A DNA stretch of 28,186 nt from JBBRTJ01 sp038244535. Its GTDB lineage: Bacteria > Actinomycetota > Acidimicrobiia > Acidimicrobiales > Ilumatobacteraceae. Made by a program: the position numbers and the translations under genes. The stretch lies in contig JBBRTJ010000046.1 in the NCBI GenBank assembly GCA_038244535.1, positions 1-28,186 of the forward strand. Reading direction: 5' to 3'. Shown here piece after piece: positions 7,693 to 15,105 of the stretch; positions within the stretch are counted from its first letter, which is position 1, and each line of letters starts with the position of its first letter. The notes under the pieces were generated by a model. The model did no database searches, was not told where the DNA came from, and saw nothing but the letters and a program-made list of their open reading frames with translations.

Positions 7693-8883
7693 TCACGCCA
7701 ACGAGGACACCACCGCCAGCAGGCGTTCGAGATCGGACTCGTCGTTGTAGGCGTGCGGTGACGCTCGCACGACGTCGGCGGGCCCCTCGGGGCCCATGTC
7801 GAGGCGGGCCCAGGAGGCCGCCGAGACCGAGATGTTGACGCCGGCGTTACTCGCCGCGGCCCGCACCGCAGCCGGCTCAGCGTCGGCCATGGTCCAGGTG
7901 ACGATGCCGCACTGCTGGCGTCCACCATCGCGGAGCACGACGCCGGGCACCTCCCCCAGCCCATGGCGCAGCGCTGCCGCCAGGATCCCGATGCGCTCTG
8001 CGATCCGATCGATCCCGATCGTGAGCGCCTGATCGATGGCGACGCCGAGCCCGATCCGACCTGCGATCGACGCCTCGAACTCGTCGAAGCGACGCGCCGC
8101 CGCGCCCAGCTCGTAGCTGGCGTCGGCGAGCCAGGAAGCCGACGTGCCGTCGATGCCAGGGGGGTCCATCAGCTCGGCCAACGGGCGACGAACCCAGAGC
8201 ACACCGGTACCCCGCGGCGCGCGAAGGAACTTGCGGCCGGTGCCGGTGAGCACGTCGCAGCCGAGAGCGTCGACGGCGAGCGGGAGCTGACCCATGCTCT
8301 GGCAGGCATCGAGGAAGAACCACGCGCCCGCCTCACGCGCCAGTCGACCAACCTCGGCCACCGGCTGCACCAGCCCCCGGTGCGTCGGAACGTGGGCCAC
8401 CGAGACCACCGTTGCGTCCCTGATTCGCCTCTCCAGATCGACGAGGTCGATCGTGCCGTCGGGCTCGCTGCCGATGATCTCGATGCGGGCGCCAACGTGA
8501 GCAGCCGCCTGTCTGAGGGCCAGGTAGTGGCTGCCATACGTCGTGCGGTCGACGAGCACGCGCCCGCCGGCGGCGAGTCCGCCACCGAGCACGAACCCCC
8601 ACCACGCCTTGGTGAACCCCGCAGAGTCACTCGTGGTGATGGCGACGTCGTCGGGGTCGGCGCCGAGCAGTTCGGCCACGGCCGCCCGGGTCCGAGCCAG
8701 CGCCGGAGCCGCCGCGGCTTCGGCTTCGTAGCCCCCGATCTCGGCCTCGAGCCGAAGGTGACCGATCACGGCGTCGAGAACCGCCCGGGTCGGCAGTGCG
8801 GCCCCCGCGTTGTTGAGGTGCGCGACCCCAACGGTCCCGGGGGTCTCGGCCCGCCAGCGGGCGACGTCGGGGTCGGTCGTCAC
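7693..8883 (-). CDS. Class V PLP-dependent aminotransferase / cysteine desulfurase-like (EgtE-like)
   Basis: This 396-residue fold-type I PLP enzyme has the Schiff-base lysine K218 in GTGRKFLRAPRG and the upstream cofactor-binding Asp in FFLDACQSMGQ. It ends with VRASPHAYNDESDLERL, typical of the isopenicillin-N epimerase/Csd group. The mobile active-site cysteine loop of IscS/SufS desulfurases was not seen. The N-terminal segment HLRLEAEIGGYEAEAAAA and the HRGLVQPV stretch resemble EgtE, the ergothioneine C-S lyase, but no egtB/C/D gene lies nearby; this is a suggestion only. GTG 8883 lies 7 nt after the desaturase stop, implying an operon. The open frame extends to 9147 but is there antisense-like and overlaps the desaturase. 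Confidence 0.85.
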   Translation of the reverse strand: MTTDPDVARWRAETPGTVGVAHLNNAGAALPTRAVLDAVIGHLRLEAEIGGYEAEAAAAPALARTRAAVAELLGADPDDVAITTSDSAGFTKAWWGFVLGGGLAAGGRVLVDRTTYGSHYLALRQAAAHVGARIEIIGSEPDGTIDLVDLERRIRDATVVSVAHVPTHRGLVQPVAEVGRLAREAGAWFFLDACQSMGQLPLAVDALGCDVLTGTGRKFLRAPRGTGVLWVRRPLAELMDPPGIDGTSASWLADASYELGAAARRFDEFEASIAGRIGLGVAIDQALTIGIDRIAERIGILAAALRHGLGEVPGVVLRDGGRQQCGIVTWTMADAEPAAVRAAASNAGVNISVSAASWARLDMGPEGPADVVRASPHAYNDESDLERLLAVVSSLA

Positions 8884-8890
8884 CGGCCGT

Positions 8891-9817
8891 TCAGGCGCTG
8901 ATGAGCTCGTCACGGCGCTCGGTGATGCGCCGGGCGATGCGGCCGGTCCGCTCGATCCGGGCCAGCAACGCGTCGCGCGCGACCTCGGCCTCGGCACTGA
9001 GCCCCGTGAGCTCGGCCACGCGCCAGTGGCGCAGGACGACCGGCACCAGGATCTGGTCGTGGTGGAGGGCGAGATCGTAGATGCCCGCCCGAGCGATCGC
9101 CGCGGCGTGCTGCGCGAAGTCGGGGATGCCGATGCCCGGCATCGCAAACTCGCGCACCGCCTGCTCGATGGCCAGCACCATGGCCGACGGGTCGAGCTCG
9201 ATGGCCGCGCTCGCCATGTCGCGGTAGAAGAGGTAGTGGTGGTTCTCGTCGGCCGCGACGCGGGCCATCACCTGGTAGCCGACCTCGTCGCCGAGGAGCT
9301 TGCCGGTGTTGCGATGCGAGATCCGGGTGGCCAGCTCCTGGAGCGTGAGGTACGCGAAGCCCTCATGCGGACCGGCCGGCGCGGGGGCCTCGCCACCACT
9401 CACCTGCGCGATCCTGCCCAGCTCGACCGCCATCGGGTCGAGCAAGCGGGTGACCGTCAGGTAGTCGCGCAGCACGATCGAGTGCCGACCCTCCTCAGCG
9501 GTCCAGCGGCGGGCCCAGGTGCCCCAGGCGCCGTCGCCGCCGAACATGCGCTCGACGTCGCGGAAGTAGTACGGCAGGTTGTCCTCGGTGAGCAGGTTGA
9601 CGTACAACGCGCTGCGCACGGCATCGGTGACGCCGGAGGCCTCCCCGGCCCCGAGGTCGGCATCGTCGGCCCGCCACTCGTAACCAGGCTCGAAGTCACG
9701 ACCTCGTCCGTAGGGCACGAGCTCGTGCGGTGCCCACGGGCGGGAGGCCTCGAGGTGGCGTTCGAGGAGGGCAGCCGCCTTCGGCTCGAGCTCGGCGAGA
9801 AGGGCCATGGGTTCCAT
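8891..9817 (-). CDS. Acyl-ACP desaturase (soluble di-iron, DesA family)
   Basis: This 308-residue protein belongs to the fatty acid desaturase 2 family. The di-iron ligand set is recognisable: E78 in TEDNLPYYF, E108-E109-x-x-H112 in the AEEGRHS motif, E161 in LQELAT, and E191-N-H-H194 in ADENHHYLFYRD. Such enzymes insert a cis double bond into acyl-ACP using O2 and ferredoxin, adjusting membrane lipids; mycobacterial DesA1/DesA2 are relatives. It heads a probable operon with the class V aminotransferase (7-nt gap). Its start region carries a TAGGGT -10 hexamer 7 nt before the ATG and a TetR-like operator, so repression by a lipid-responsive TetR protein is plausible. ATG 9808 is an alternative start. 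Confidence 0.93.
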   Translation of the reverse strand: MEPMALLAELEPKAAALLERHLEASRPWAPHELVPYGRGRDFEPGYEWRADDADLGAGEASGVTDAVRSALYVNLLTEDNLPYYFRDVERMFGGDGAWGTWARRWTAEEGRHSIVLRDYLTVTRLLDPMAVELGRIAQVSGGEAPAPAGPHEGFAYLTLQELATRISHRNTGKLLGDEVGYQVMARVAADENHHYLFYRDMASAAIELDPSAMVLAIEQAVREFAMPGIGIPDFAQHAAAIARAGIYDLALHHDQILVPVVLRHWRVAELTGLSAEAEVARDALLARIERTGRIARRITERRDELISA

Positions 9818-9824
9818 GGACGAA

Positions 9825-9830
9825 ACCCTA
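9825..9830 (-). promoter_or_regulatory. Putative -10 element (TAGGGT) of the desaturase operon
   Basis: TAGGGT on the minus strand lies 7 nt before ATG 9817, the spacing expected for a leaderless transcript. The same hexamer occurs before the gene at 14712. It directly abuts the inverted repeat at 9830-9847. Confidence 0.5.
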
Positions 9831-9847
9831 CCTACTGGTCGGTAGGC
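9830..9847. promoter_or_regulatory. TetR-type operator candidate
   Basis: The 18-bp ACCTACTGGTCGGTAGGC is an imperfect palindrome with half-sites CCTAC and GTAGG and partial symmetry between them. Size and spacing are typical of TetR-family operators. It lies immediately upstream of the -10 hexamer of the desaturase operon, where bound repressor would block RNA polymerase. No tetR gene is in the window. Confidence 0.5.
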
Positions 9848-9909
9848 AGATGCGGGCGGCGGACGATTCTCAGTCCGGTGCGCCCGGTCTCAACCCCTGG
9901 AACGCGCCA

Positions 9910-10842
9910 TCAGGTGCCGGCGAGGCGGGCCACGACCGGCGCCATGGCCGCGGTGGCGTCCTGCTGGAACGCGATGTAGCTGATCCCCCACCGCTCGCGG
10001 AGGCCCTGCAGGTTCTCGGCGATCTGGTCGACGGTGCCGATCTGGAAGTAGGGGGCCTGCAGCACGACCTCGGGGGGCAGGCCGAATGCCGGGCCGAGCT
10101 TCTCGGCCACGCTCATCGGGTCGTCGGTCACGACGGTCACGAACACCTGGAGCTGCAGCTCGAGCTGCTCGAAGCGATCACCAGCCGCCTCGCGGATCCA
10201 GCTCACCTTTTCGTCGACGACGTCGGCGGCCGCGGGGGCCATCGAGCGCGGGTTGATCGAACGGGCCACGATCTTGGGGTTGATCCCGACGACGTCGGCC
10301 TTCTGTGCGGCCAGCGACAGGATCTTGCGCCCACCACCGCCGATGAGCACCGGGATCGGCGACACCGGCTTGGGCTTGCCATCGACCTCGGCGATCTGGA
10401 AGTGCTGGCCCTGGTACGAGAACGCCCCTTCGCCCCACAGCCCACGCATGATGTCGACGGCCTCACCGAGGCGCTCGATGCGGGTGTTGGCGTCGGCCTG
10501 GTCGACTCCGGCGATGGCGTAGTCATCCTTCAACCACCCAGCGCCGATGCCCATCATGAAGCGGCCGTCGGACAGCAGGTCGATCGTGGCCGCCTCCTTG
10601 GCGAACACGACCGGGTTGCGGAAGTCGACGCCCGCCACCAGCGGCCCGACGAGCAACGACGAGGTGGCGCAGGCCGCGGCCATGATGGCGGGCACCGGCG
10701 CGAGCTGGTTGCCGAAGTGATCGTCGATCTGAAAGCTGACGTAGCCGAGGTCCTCGGCCTGGCGGGCCAGGTCCGCCCACTCTTTGGCCGACGAGGCCTT
10801 CGTCGCCTTGGCACCGAACCGGAACGCACGCTGAGCAGCCAT
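9910..10842 (-). CDS. LLM-class F420-dependent oxidoreductase
   Basis: This 310-residue protein has the luciferase-like monooxygenase TIM-barrel pattern. The N-terminal barrel begins with FRFGAKATKASSAKEWADLA. It contains DLLSDGRFMMGIGAGW, the characteristic conserved loop of this class, and PVLIGGGGRKILSLAAQKAD, the cofactor phosphate-binding region. It resembles the F420-dependent subfamily common in mycobacteria (TIGR03621 type). It would transfer hydride from F420H2 or to F420; the substrate is unknown. I chose ATG 10842 because a TACAGT hexamer lies 6 nt upstream; the frame opens at 10908 but nothing there resembles the family. The desaturase operon follows 92 bp downstream on the same strand with its own promoter. 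Confidence 0.9.
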   Translation of the reverse strand: MAAQRAFRFGAKATKASSAKEWADLARQAEDLGYVSFQIDDHFGNQLAPVPAIMAAACATSSLLVGPLVAGVDFRNPVVFAKEAATIDLLSDGRFMMGIGAGWLKDDYAIAGVDQADANTRIERLGEAVDIMRGLWGEGAFSYQGQHFQIAEVDGKPKPVSPIPVLIGGGGRKILSLAAQKADVVGINPKIVARSINPRSMAPAAADVVDEKVSWIREAAGDRFEQLELQLQVFVTVVTDDPMSVAEKLGPAFGLPPEVVLQAPYFQIGTVDQIAENLQGLRERWGISYIAFQQDATAAMAPVVARLAGT

Positions 10843-10848
10843 GCACCG

Positions 10849-10854
10849 ACTGTA
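10849..10854 (-). promoter_or_regulatory. Putative -10 element (TACAGT), leaderless
   Basis: TACAGT on the minus strand lies 6 nt before ATG 10842 of the F420-type oxidoreductase. It matches TAnnnT, and no ribosome-binding purine run lies between. Confidence 0.45.
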
Positions 10855-10938
10855 ACCACGCGGACCAGAGACGACGCCCGTTCGTGCCGGCCCGCCCCCC
10901 TCCCCCACCGAGGGTGCCAGTCAGACGATGATGCGCAC

Positions 10939-11739
10939 ATGACCGATGGCCCCGTTGCCGGCGAGCCGCCCGCCGAGCACGAGCAGCTCCATGACGTCGT
11001 ACGCCGACTCGAAGCGCTCCTCGGCCCAGCCGAGAAGGCGCTGCAGCCAGCCGAGTGGACCTTGCGCCGAGCCGAGAAGCTGGCGGCTCCCGCCTGGCGA
11101 GGGCTCACCGACGGCGAGTCACGCGTGGCGGTGTCCTGCGCGGTCATCGTGGCCATCGCACTCCAGCTGGCGATCCCCGATCGCCTCGTACCCGGTCCTC
11201 GGTGGCTGCTCCCGGGGATCCAGGCGGCGCTGTTCATCGGGCTCGTCATCGCCAACCCCCGTCGCATCACCAGGACCTCGCAGTCGCTGCGGGCCACGAG
11301 CATCGCCCTGATCGCGGTGGCCAGCGCCGCCAACGCGTGGGAGGCGATCAACCTCATCCGCGACCTGGTCAGCAAGGGCGAGACCGACGCTGGGGCCCTG
11401 CTGTTCACCGGGGCCGCGGTCTGGATCACCAACATCATCGTGTTCGCGCTCTGGTACTGGGACCTCGACGGCGGCGGGGCCATCGCCCGCGAGCGGCGCG
11501 AGCACGAGTTCCCCGACTTCTTGTTCCCCCAGCAGGCCGACCCGTCGATTGCGCCGAAGGGCTGGGGCCCGACCTTCATCGACTACTTCTACCTGTCGTT
11601 CACCAATGCGACGGCGTTCAGCCCCACCGACGTCATGCCGCTCGCCCGCTGGGCCAAGCTCACGATGCTCGTGCAGTCGGCCATCTCGCTCGCCACTGTG
11701 GGTCTCGTCATCGCCCGCGCCGTGAACATCCTTCGCTGA
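10939..11739 (+). CDS. Integral membrane protein with ion-channel-like pore region (DUF1345-like)
   Basis: This is a 266-residue protein. Residues 12-50 are a charged, possibly coiled-coil, cytoplasmic segment. Membrane segments are at about 64-80, 90-105, 118-140, 153-173 and 238-263. Residues 216-236 (YFYLSFTNATAFSPTDVMP) stand where a two-TM potassium channel has its pore helix and TVGYGD filter. The following RWAKLTMLVQSAISL helix resembles the inner helix. The true K+ filter is absent. DUF1345 membrane proteins have a comparable segment. It is a conserved membrane protein of unknown transport activity. ATG 10939 is supported by the acidic N-terminus. It is divergent from the F420-type oxidoreductase and ends 14 bp from the facing ABC permease. 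Confidence 0.75.
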   Translation: MTDGPVAGEPPAEHEQLHDVVRRLEALLGPAEKALQPAEWTLRRAEKLAAPAWRGLTDGESRVAVSCAVIVAIALQLAIPDRLVPGPRWLLPGIQAALFIGLVIANPRRITRTSQSLRATSIALIAVASAANAWEAINLIRDLVSKGETDAGALLFTGAAVWITNIIVFALWYWDLDGGGAIARERREHEFPDFLFPQQADPSIAPKGWGPTFIDYFYLSFTNATAFSPTDVMPLARWAKLTMLVQSAISLATVGLVIARAVNILR

Positions 11740-11753
11740 CAGGCGCGACCCGA

Positions 11754-12542
11754 TCAGCCTCGCTTCACCCGACCCCGCAACGTGACCAGGGCCAGGCCGA
11801 TGCTGACGGCGCCCATCGCGGCGATGGCGCCGAGCCCCTTGATGAGCTCGCCGAGGTCCCAGCCGACCATCACCAGCGACCGGAGCGACTCGAGGAGGTA
11901 GGTCACCGGGTTGACGCGGGCGACCGTCTTCAGCCATCCCGAGAGCTGCTCCATGGGCAGGAAGCTGGTGGTGAGGACCGCGAACGGGAAGAACAGCACG
12001 AAGCTGGCGGACACGGCCGCGGGGTTCCCCGTCTTGAGGGCGATCGCGTACGGGAAGCCGGTGAAGGCCACGCCCCAGAGTGCCGCCATCACGATGAAGG
12101 CGACCACGCCGACCAGGCCCGTCTCGAACCGGACGCCGGTGACGAAGCCGAGGGCCACGACGGGCACGCTCAGTGCCACGACGAGCGCGAAGTCGGCGAC
12201 CATCAGTCCGAGCAGGAGCGCCAGCCGCTTGATGGGCGTGAGGAGGAGCCGGTCGAAGTAGCCCGACTGGATGTCGGTGACGAGGGCGTTGGCCTGGCTC
12301 ACCCCGGTGACCGCGAAGATGATGGCCACCGGGAGCTGGAACGCCTTGAAGTCGATGCCCGTCGTCGCTTCGGCGAGCGGCCCCAGCGCGCTGGTGTTCA
12401 CGACGTAGAAGAAGATCGGCACGATCAGCGCCGGGATCGCCGCCTCGGGTTCGCGCGGGAGCCGGCGCAGGGCCCGTCCCGCCACCGAGACGAGGTCGGC
12501 GAAGAAGCCCGCGTGGCGGGCCCGGATCTCGGTGGCCCTCAT
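11754..12542 (-). CDS. ABC-2 type transporter permease (DrrB-like)
   Basis: This 262-residue protein has six hydrophobic segments after a short cytoplasmic N-terminus (MRATEIRARHAGFFADLV). The arrangement and the segment SGYFDRLLLTPIKRLALLLG are typical of the ABC2_membrane family (DrrB/NodJ type), as is LPMEQLSGWLKTVARVNPVT near the last segments. It forms the membrane channel of an exporter whose ATPase is encoded just upstream. The start ATG overlaps the ATPase stop in ATGA, a strong sign of translational coupling and fixed stoichiometry. The exported compound is unknown; DrrAB relatives export drugs, lipids or glycolipids. Confidence 0.92.
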   Translation of the reverse strand: MRATEIRARHAGFFADLVSVAGRALRRLPREPEAAIPALIVPIFFYVVNTSALGPLAEATTGIDFKAFQLPVAIIFAVTGVSQANALVTDIQSGYFDRLLLTPIKRLALLLGLMVADFALVVALSVPVVALGFVTGVRFETGLVGVVAFIVMAALWGVAFTGFPYAIALKTGNPAAVSASFVLFFPFAVLTTSFLPMEQLSGWLKTVARVNPVTYLLESLRSLVMVGWDLGELIKGLGAIAAMGAVSIGLALVTLRGRVKRG

Positions 12543-13489
12543 CGCGGCGGGTCGTCGGCGAGGTGGGCGCCGGTGGTCTGGAGGAACACGTCGTCGAGGG
12601 TGGGGGTGCGCAGCGTGAGGCTGCGCACCTTCGTGCCTGCTTCGGCCAGGGCGACGGCCACCGGGCTGACGGCGGCGGCGCCGTCGCTCGTGCGGGCCAC
12701 GACGGTGTTCCCCGTCACGGTGACCGAGTCGACGCCCCGGAGGCCCTCGAGCAGCGCGCCGGCAGCGATCGCGTCGCCCCCGACCTCGACCACCACGAGG
12801 TCGGCCCCGACCTGGCGCTTCAGGTCGGTGGGCGTGCCCTCGACGACGAGCCGGCCTCCGTCGATGATGCCCACCCGGTCGGCCAGCTGATCGGCCTCTT
12901 CGAGGTACTGCGTCGTGAGGAAGATCGTCATGCCGAGCTCGTGGTTGAGGCGACGGACCTCGTCCCACACCTTTGCCCGGCTGAACGGGTCGAGCCCGGT
13001 GGTGGGCTCGTCGAGGAAGAGCACCTCGGGGTTGTGCACGAGCGCCGCGGCCAGGTCGAGGCGCCGCTTCATGCCCCCCGAGTACGTCCCGATCCGCTGG
13101 TCGAGGGCCGCGCCGATGTCGACCAGCTCGGCGAGCTGCTGGACGCGCTCGTCGATCTCGGTCTTGCGCAGGCCATAGAGACGGCCCTGCAGCCGCAGCA
13201 GCTCGCGCCCGGTCTGCTTGTCATCGAGCGCCGCTTCCTGCAGCGCCGTGCCGATGCGCAACCGCACCGCTTCCGCATCGGTGGCCACATCGTGCCCGGC
13301 GACGACGGCGTGGCCGCCCGTTGGCAGCAGCAGCGTGCACAGCATCTTGACCATGGTCGACTTGCCGGCCCCGTTGGGCCCCAAGAACCCGTAGATCTCG
13401 CCCTCGGCGACTTCGAGATCGACGCCGTCGACGGCTCGCTTGGCGCCGAACGTCCGCTCGAGGCCAACGGCGCGCACCGCGGCCTTCAC
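12539..13489 (-). CDS. ABC transporter ATP-binding protein (DrrA-like)
   Basis: This 316-residue ATPase has all nucleotide-binding motifs: Walker A GPNGAGKST (37-45), signature YSGGM (136-140), Walker B VLFLDE (156-161) and D-loop GLD. At the H-loop position Q194 stands in LTTQYLEEAD, as is common in the DrrA daunorubicin-resistance subfamily. Residues after 225 form the C-terminal regulatory DUF4162-type domain. It powers the permease encoded by the overlapping downstream gene. GTG 13489 is the first start in frame and gives a normal N-terminus for the family (KAAVRAVGLERTFG). The nitronate monooxygenase-like gene ends 43 bp upstream on the same strand. Confidence 0.94.
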   Translation of the reverse strand: MKAAVRAVGLERTFGAKRAVDGVDLEVAEGEIYGFLGPNGAGKSTMVKMLCTLLLPTGGHAVVAGHDVATDAEAVRLRIGTALQEAALDDKQTGRELLRLQGRLYGLRKTEIDERVQQLAELVDIGAALDQRIGTYSGGMKRRLDLAAALVHNPEVLFLDEPTTGLDPFSRAKVWDEVRRLNHELGMTIFLTTQYLEEADQLADRVGIIDGGRLVVEGTPTDLKRQVGADLVVVEVGGDAIAAGALLEGLRGVDSVTVTGNTVVARTSDGAAAVSPVAVALAEAGTKVRSLTLRTPTLDDVFLQTTGAHLADDPPR

Positions 13490-13532
13490 GGCCGCACCCG
13501 TCGGGTCGACCTCGTCGACAACGCGGCGATGC

Positions 13533-14669
13533 TCAGGTGCCCGCCGCCTCGAGATCGCGGCCCAGGGCCTGGACCACGTCCACGTACTCGTCGACCATCT
13601 CGTAGACCACCTGACGGGCGGGCTTGATGGCGTTCATCTGCCCGACGACCTGACCCACGAAGTAGTTCACGAGACGCTCAGCGCCCGAGCCGGGCGTGCC
13701 CGCCGAGCGAGCGATCCGGCGCTGGGCCTCGGCGATCAGCATGCCGTGCAGCGGCATGCCCAGCGGCTTGGGGTTGGCGGGGTCATCCCACTCGTCGGTC
13801 CACGCCGTTCGCAGCTGGCGAGCCGGCTTGCCGGTGCTCGCCCGCGACCGAACCGTGTCGCTGGAGGTGGCGGCGAGGAACTTCTGCTTCACGACCGGAT
13901 GCGTCTCGGCCTCCTCGGTCGTGAGCCACACCGAACCGGTCCACACGCCCTGGGCGCCGAGCGCCATCGCTGCCGCGATCTGGCGACCGCGGGCGATGCC
14001 GCCGGCGGCGAGCACGGGCACGTTCCCCGCGACGTCGACCACCTCGGGCACGAGCACCATCGTGGCGATCTCGCCGGTGTGCCCACCGGCCTCGTAGCCC
14101 TGCGCCACCACGAGATCGACACCATTGAGCAGCTGGCGCTCGGCGTGCACCCGCGAGCCCACGAGCCCTGATGCCAGCTTGCCCGCGGCGTGGGCCTGCT
14201 CGACGAGATCGGCCGGCGCCGGCCCGAGCGCGTTCACGATGAGCCGGATCGGCCGCGCCAGCGCGATCTCGACGAGCGGTTGCGCCCCCTTGTGGGACCA
14301 CGAGCCCACACCGCTCGGAGCGACCTCACCTTCGGGCAGGGGCGGCACGTCGTAGCGGGCCAGCAGCTCGTTGACGAAGACCCGGTGCTCGACCGGGATC
14401 ATCGCGGCCAGGCGATCGGCGGGAAGCCCACCTTCGTCAGACCCGGTGTACTTCGCGGGGATGAGGACGTCGATCCCGTAGCTGAGGTTCGGGCCGATCT
14501 CGGCTTCGATCCAGTCACAGTCGATCTCGAGCTGCCGGGGGGTGTGGGCGGTCACGCCCAGGACGCCGAACCCGCCGGCCTTGCTGACCGCGGCCACGAC
14601 GTCTCGGCAGTGGCTGAAGGCCAGGATCGGGAACTCGATCCCGAGCATCGAACAGACCTTGGTGTGCAT
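13533..14669 (-). CDS. Nitronate monooxygenase / NPD-family FMN enzyme
   Basis: This 378-residue FMN-dependent TIM-barrel protein belongs to the 2-nitropropane dioxygenase-like family. It shows the N-terminal GIEFPILAF pattern and VVAQGYEAGGHTG with H197 at the conserved catalytic-histidine position. The phosphate-binding motifs are VLAAGGIARGRQIAAAMALG and AQGVWTGSVWL. Enzymes of this family oxidise alkyl nitronates or act as enoyl reductases in fatty-acid pathways, so the substrate is open. The C-terminal 70 residues form a longer helical tail than in fungal enzymes, as in many actinobacterial homologues. ATG 14669 is supported by GGGGG 4 nt upstream and by alignment with family N-termini; the frame extends to 15173 antisense to the neighbour. 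Confidence 0.9.
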   Translation of the reverse strand: MHTKVCSMLGIEFPILAFSHCRDVVAAVSKAGGFGVLGVTAHTPRQLEIDCDWIEAEIGPNLSYGIDVLIPAKYTGSDEGGLPADRLAAMIPVEHRVFVNELLARYDVPPLPEGEVAPSGVGSWSHKGAQPLVEIALARPIRLIVNALGPAPADLVEQAHAAGKLASGLVGSRVHAERQLLNGVDLVVAQGYEAGGHTGEIATMVLVPEVVDVAGNVPVLAAGGIARGRQIAAAMALGAQGVWTGSVWLTTEEAETHPVVKQKFLAATSSDTVRSRASTGKPARQLRTAWTDEWDDPANPKPLGMPLHGMLIAEAQRRIARSAGTPGSGAERLVNYFVGQVVGQMNAIKPARQVVYEMVDEYVDVVQALGRDLEAAGT

Positions 14670-14699
14670 CGAACCCCCTGTCACAGCGTTCGCGCATCG

Positions 14700-14705
14700 T
14701 AGGGT
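14700..14705 (+). promoter_or_regulatory. Putative -10 element (TAGGGT), leaderless
   Basis: TAGGGT lies 6 nt before ATG 14712. A CTGTCA sequence 16 nt upstream is a loose -35 match. It is the same hexamer as in the desaturase promoter. Confidence 0.48.
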
Positions 14706-14711
14706 CAGCAC

Positions 14712-15092
14712 ATGACTCCTGAAGCCACCGTCGACGCCTTCGTCGCCGCTGTCGAGCGCCGTGACCTTGCTGCCGCGGCGACGTTCCTCGCCGACGACGT
14801 CTCCTACGAGAACGTCCCCATGCAGCCCGTGACCGGCAAGGCCGCCACCATCGCGGTGCTCGAGAGCTTCCTCGTTCCTGCCAACGACGTGCAGTGGATC
14901 GTCTCGCGCCAGCTCGCGGGCGGCACGACGGTGATGAACGAGCGCGTGGATCGCTTCCTCATGGGATCGACGTGGATCGAGCTCCCAGTCGTCGGCGTCT
15001 GGGAGGTCGTCGACGGTCTGATCACGCTGTGGCGTGACTACTTCGACCTCGCCACCTTCACGCGCCAAATGGAGAACCTGCCCACGAGCTGA
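14712..15092 (+). CDS. Limonene-1,2-epoxide hydrolase-like protein (NTF2-like fold)
   Basis: This 126-residue protein has the SnoaL/LEH cone fold. The residues used by Rhodococcus limonene epoxide hydrolase appear in order: Y32 and N34 (YENVPM), R78 and D80 (NERVDRF), and D109 (WRDYFD). They correspond to Y53, N55, R99, D101 and D132. This complete set argues for true one-step epoxide hydrolysis by activated water rather than mere NTF2-like binding. The physiological epoxide, whether lipid, sterol-derived or terpene, is unknown. It is divergent from the nitronate monooxygenase-like gene and ends 13 bp from the facing hydrolase gene. Confidence 0.85.
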   Translation: MTPEATVDAFVAAVERRDLAAAATFLADDVSYENVPMQPVTGKAATIAVLESFLVPANDVQWIVSRQLAGGTTVMNERVDRFLMGSTWIELPVVGVWEVVDGLITLWRDYFDLATFTRQMENLPTS

Positions 15093-15105
15093 GCGCGCAC
15101 CACCG

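Noticed and set aside
9730..10938. Plus-strand frame extending upstream of the membrane protein
   Set aside because: It is antisense to the F420-type oxidoreductase and part of the desaturase; the membrane protein is well explained by ATG 10939.
11055..12890. 611-codon plus-strand frame across the ABC transporter genes
   Set aside because: Mirror of the membrane protein, permease and ATPase; no domain, and the minus-strand genes are unambiguous.
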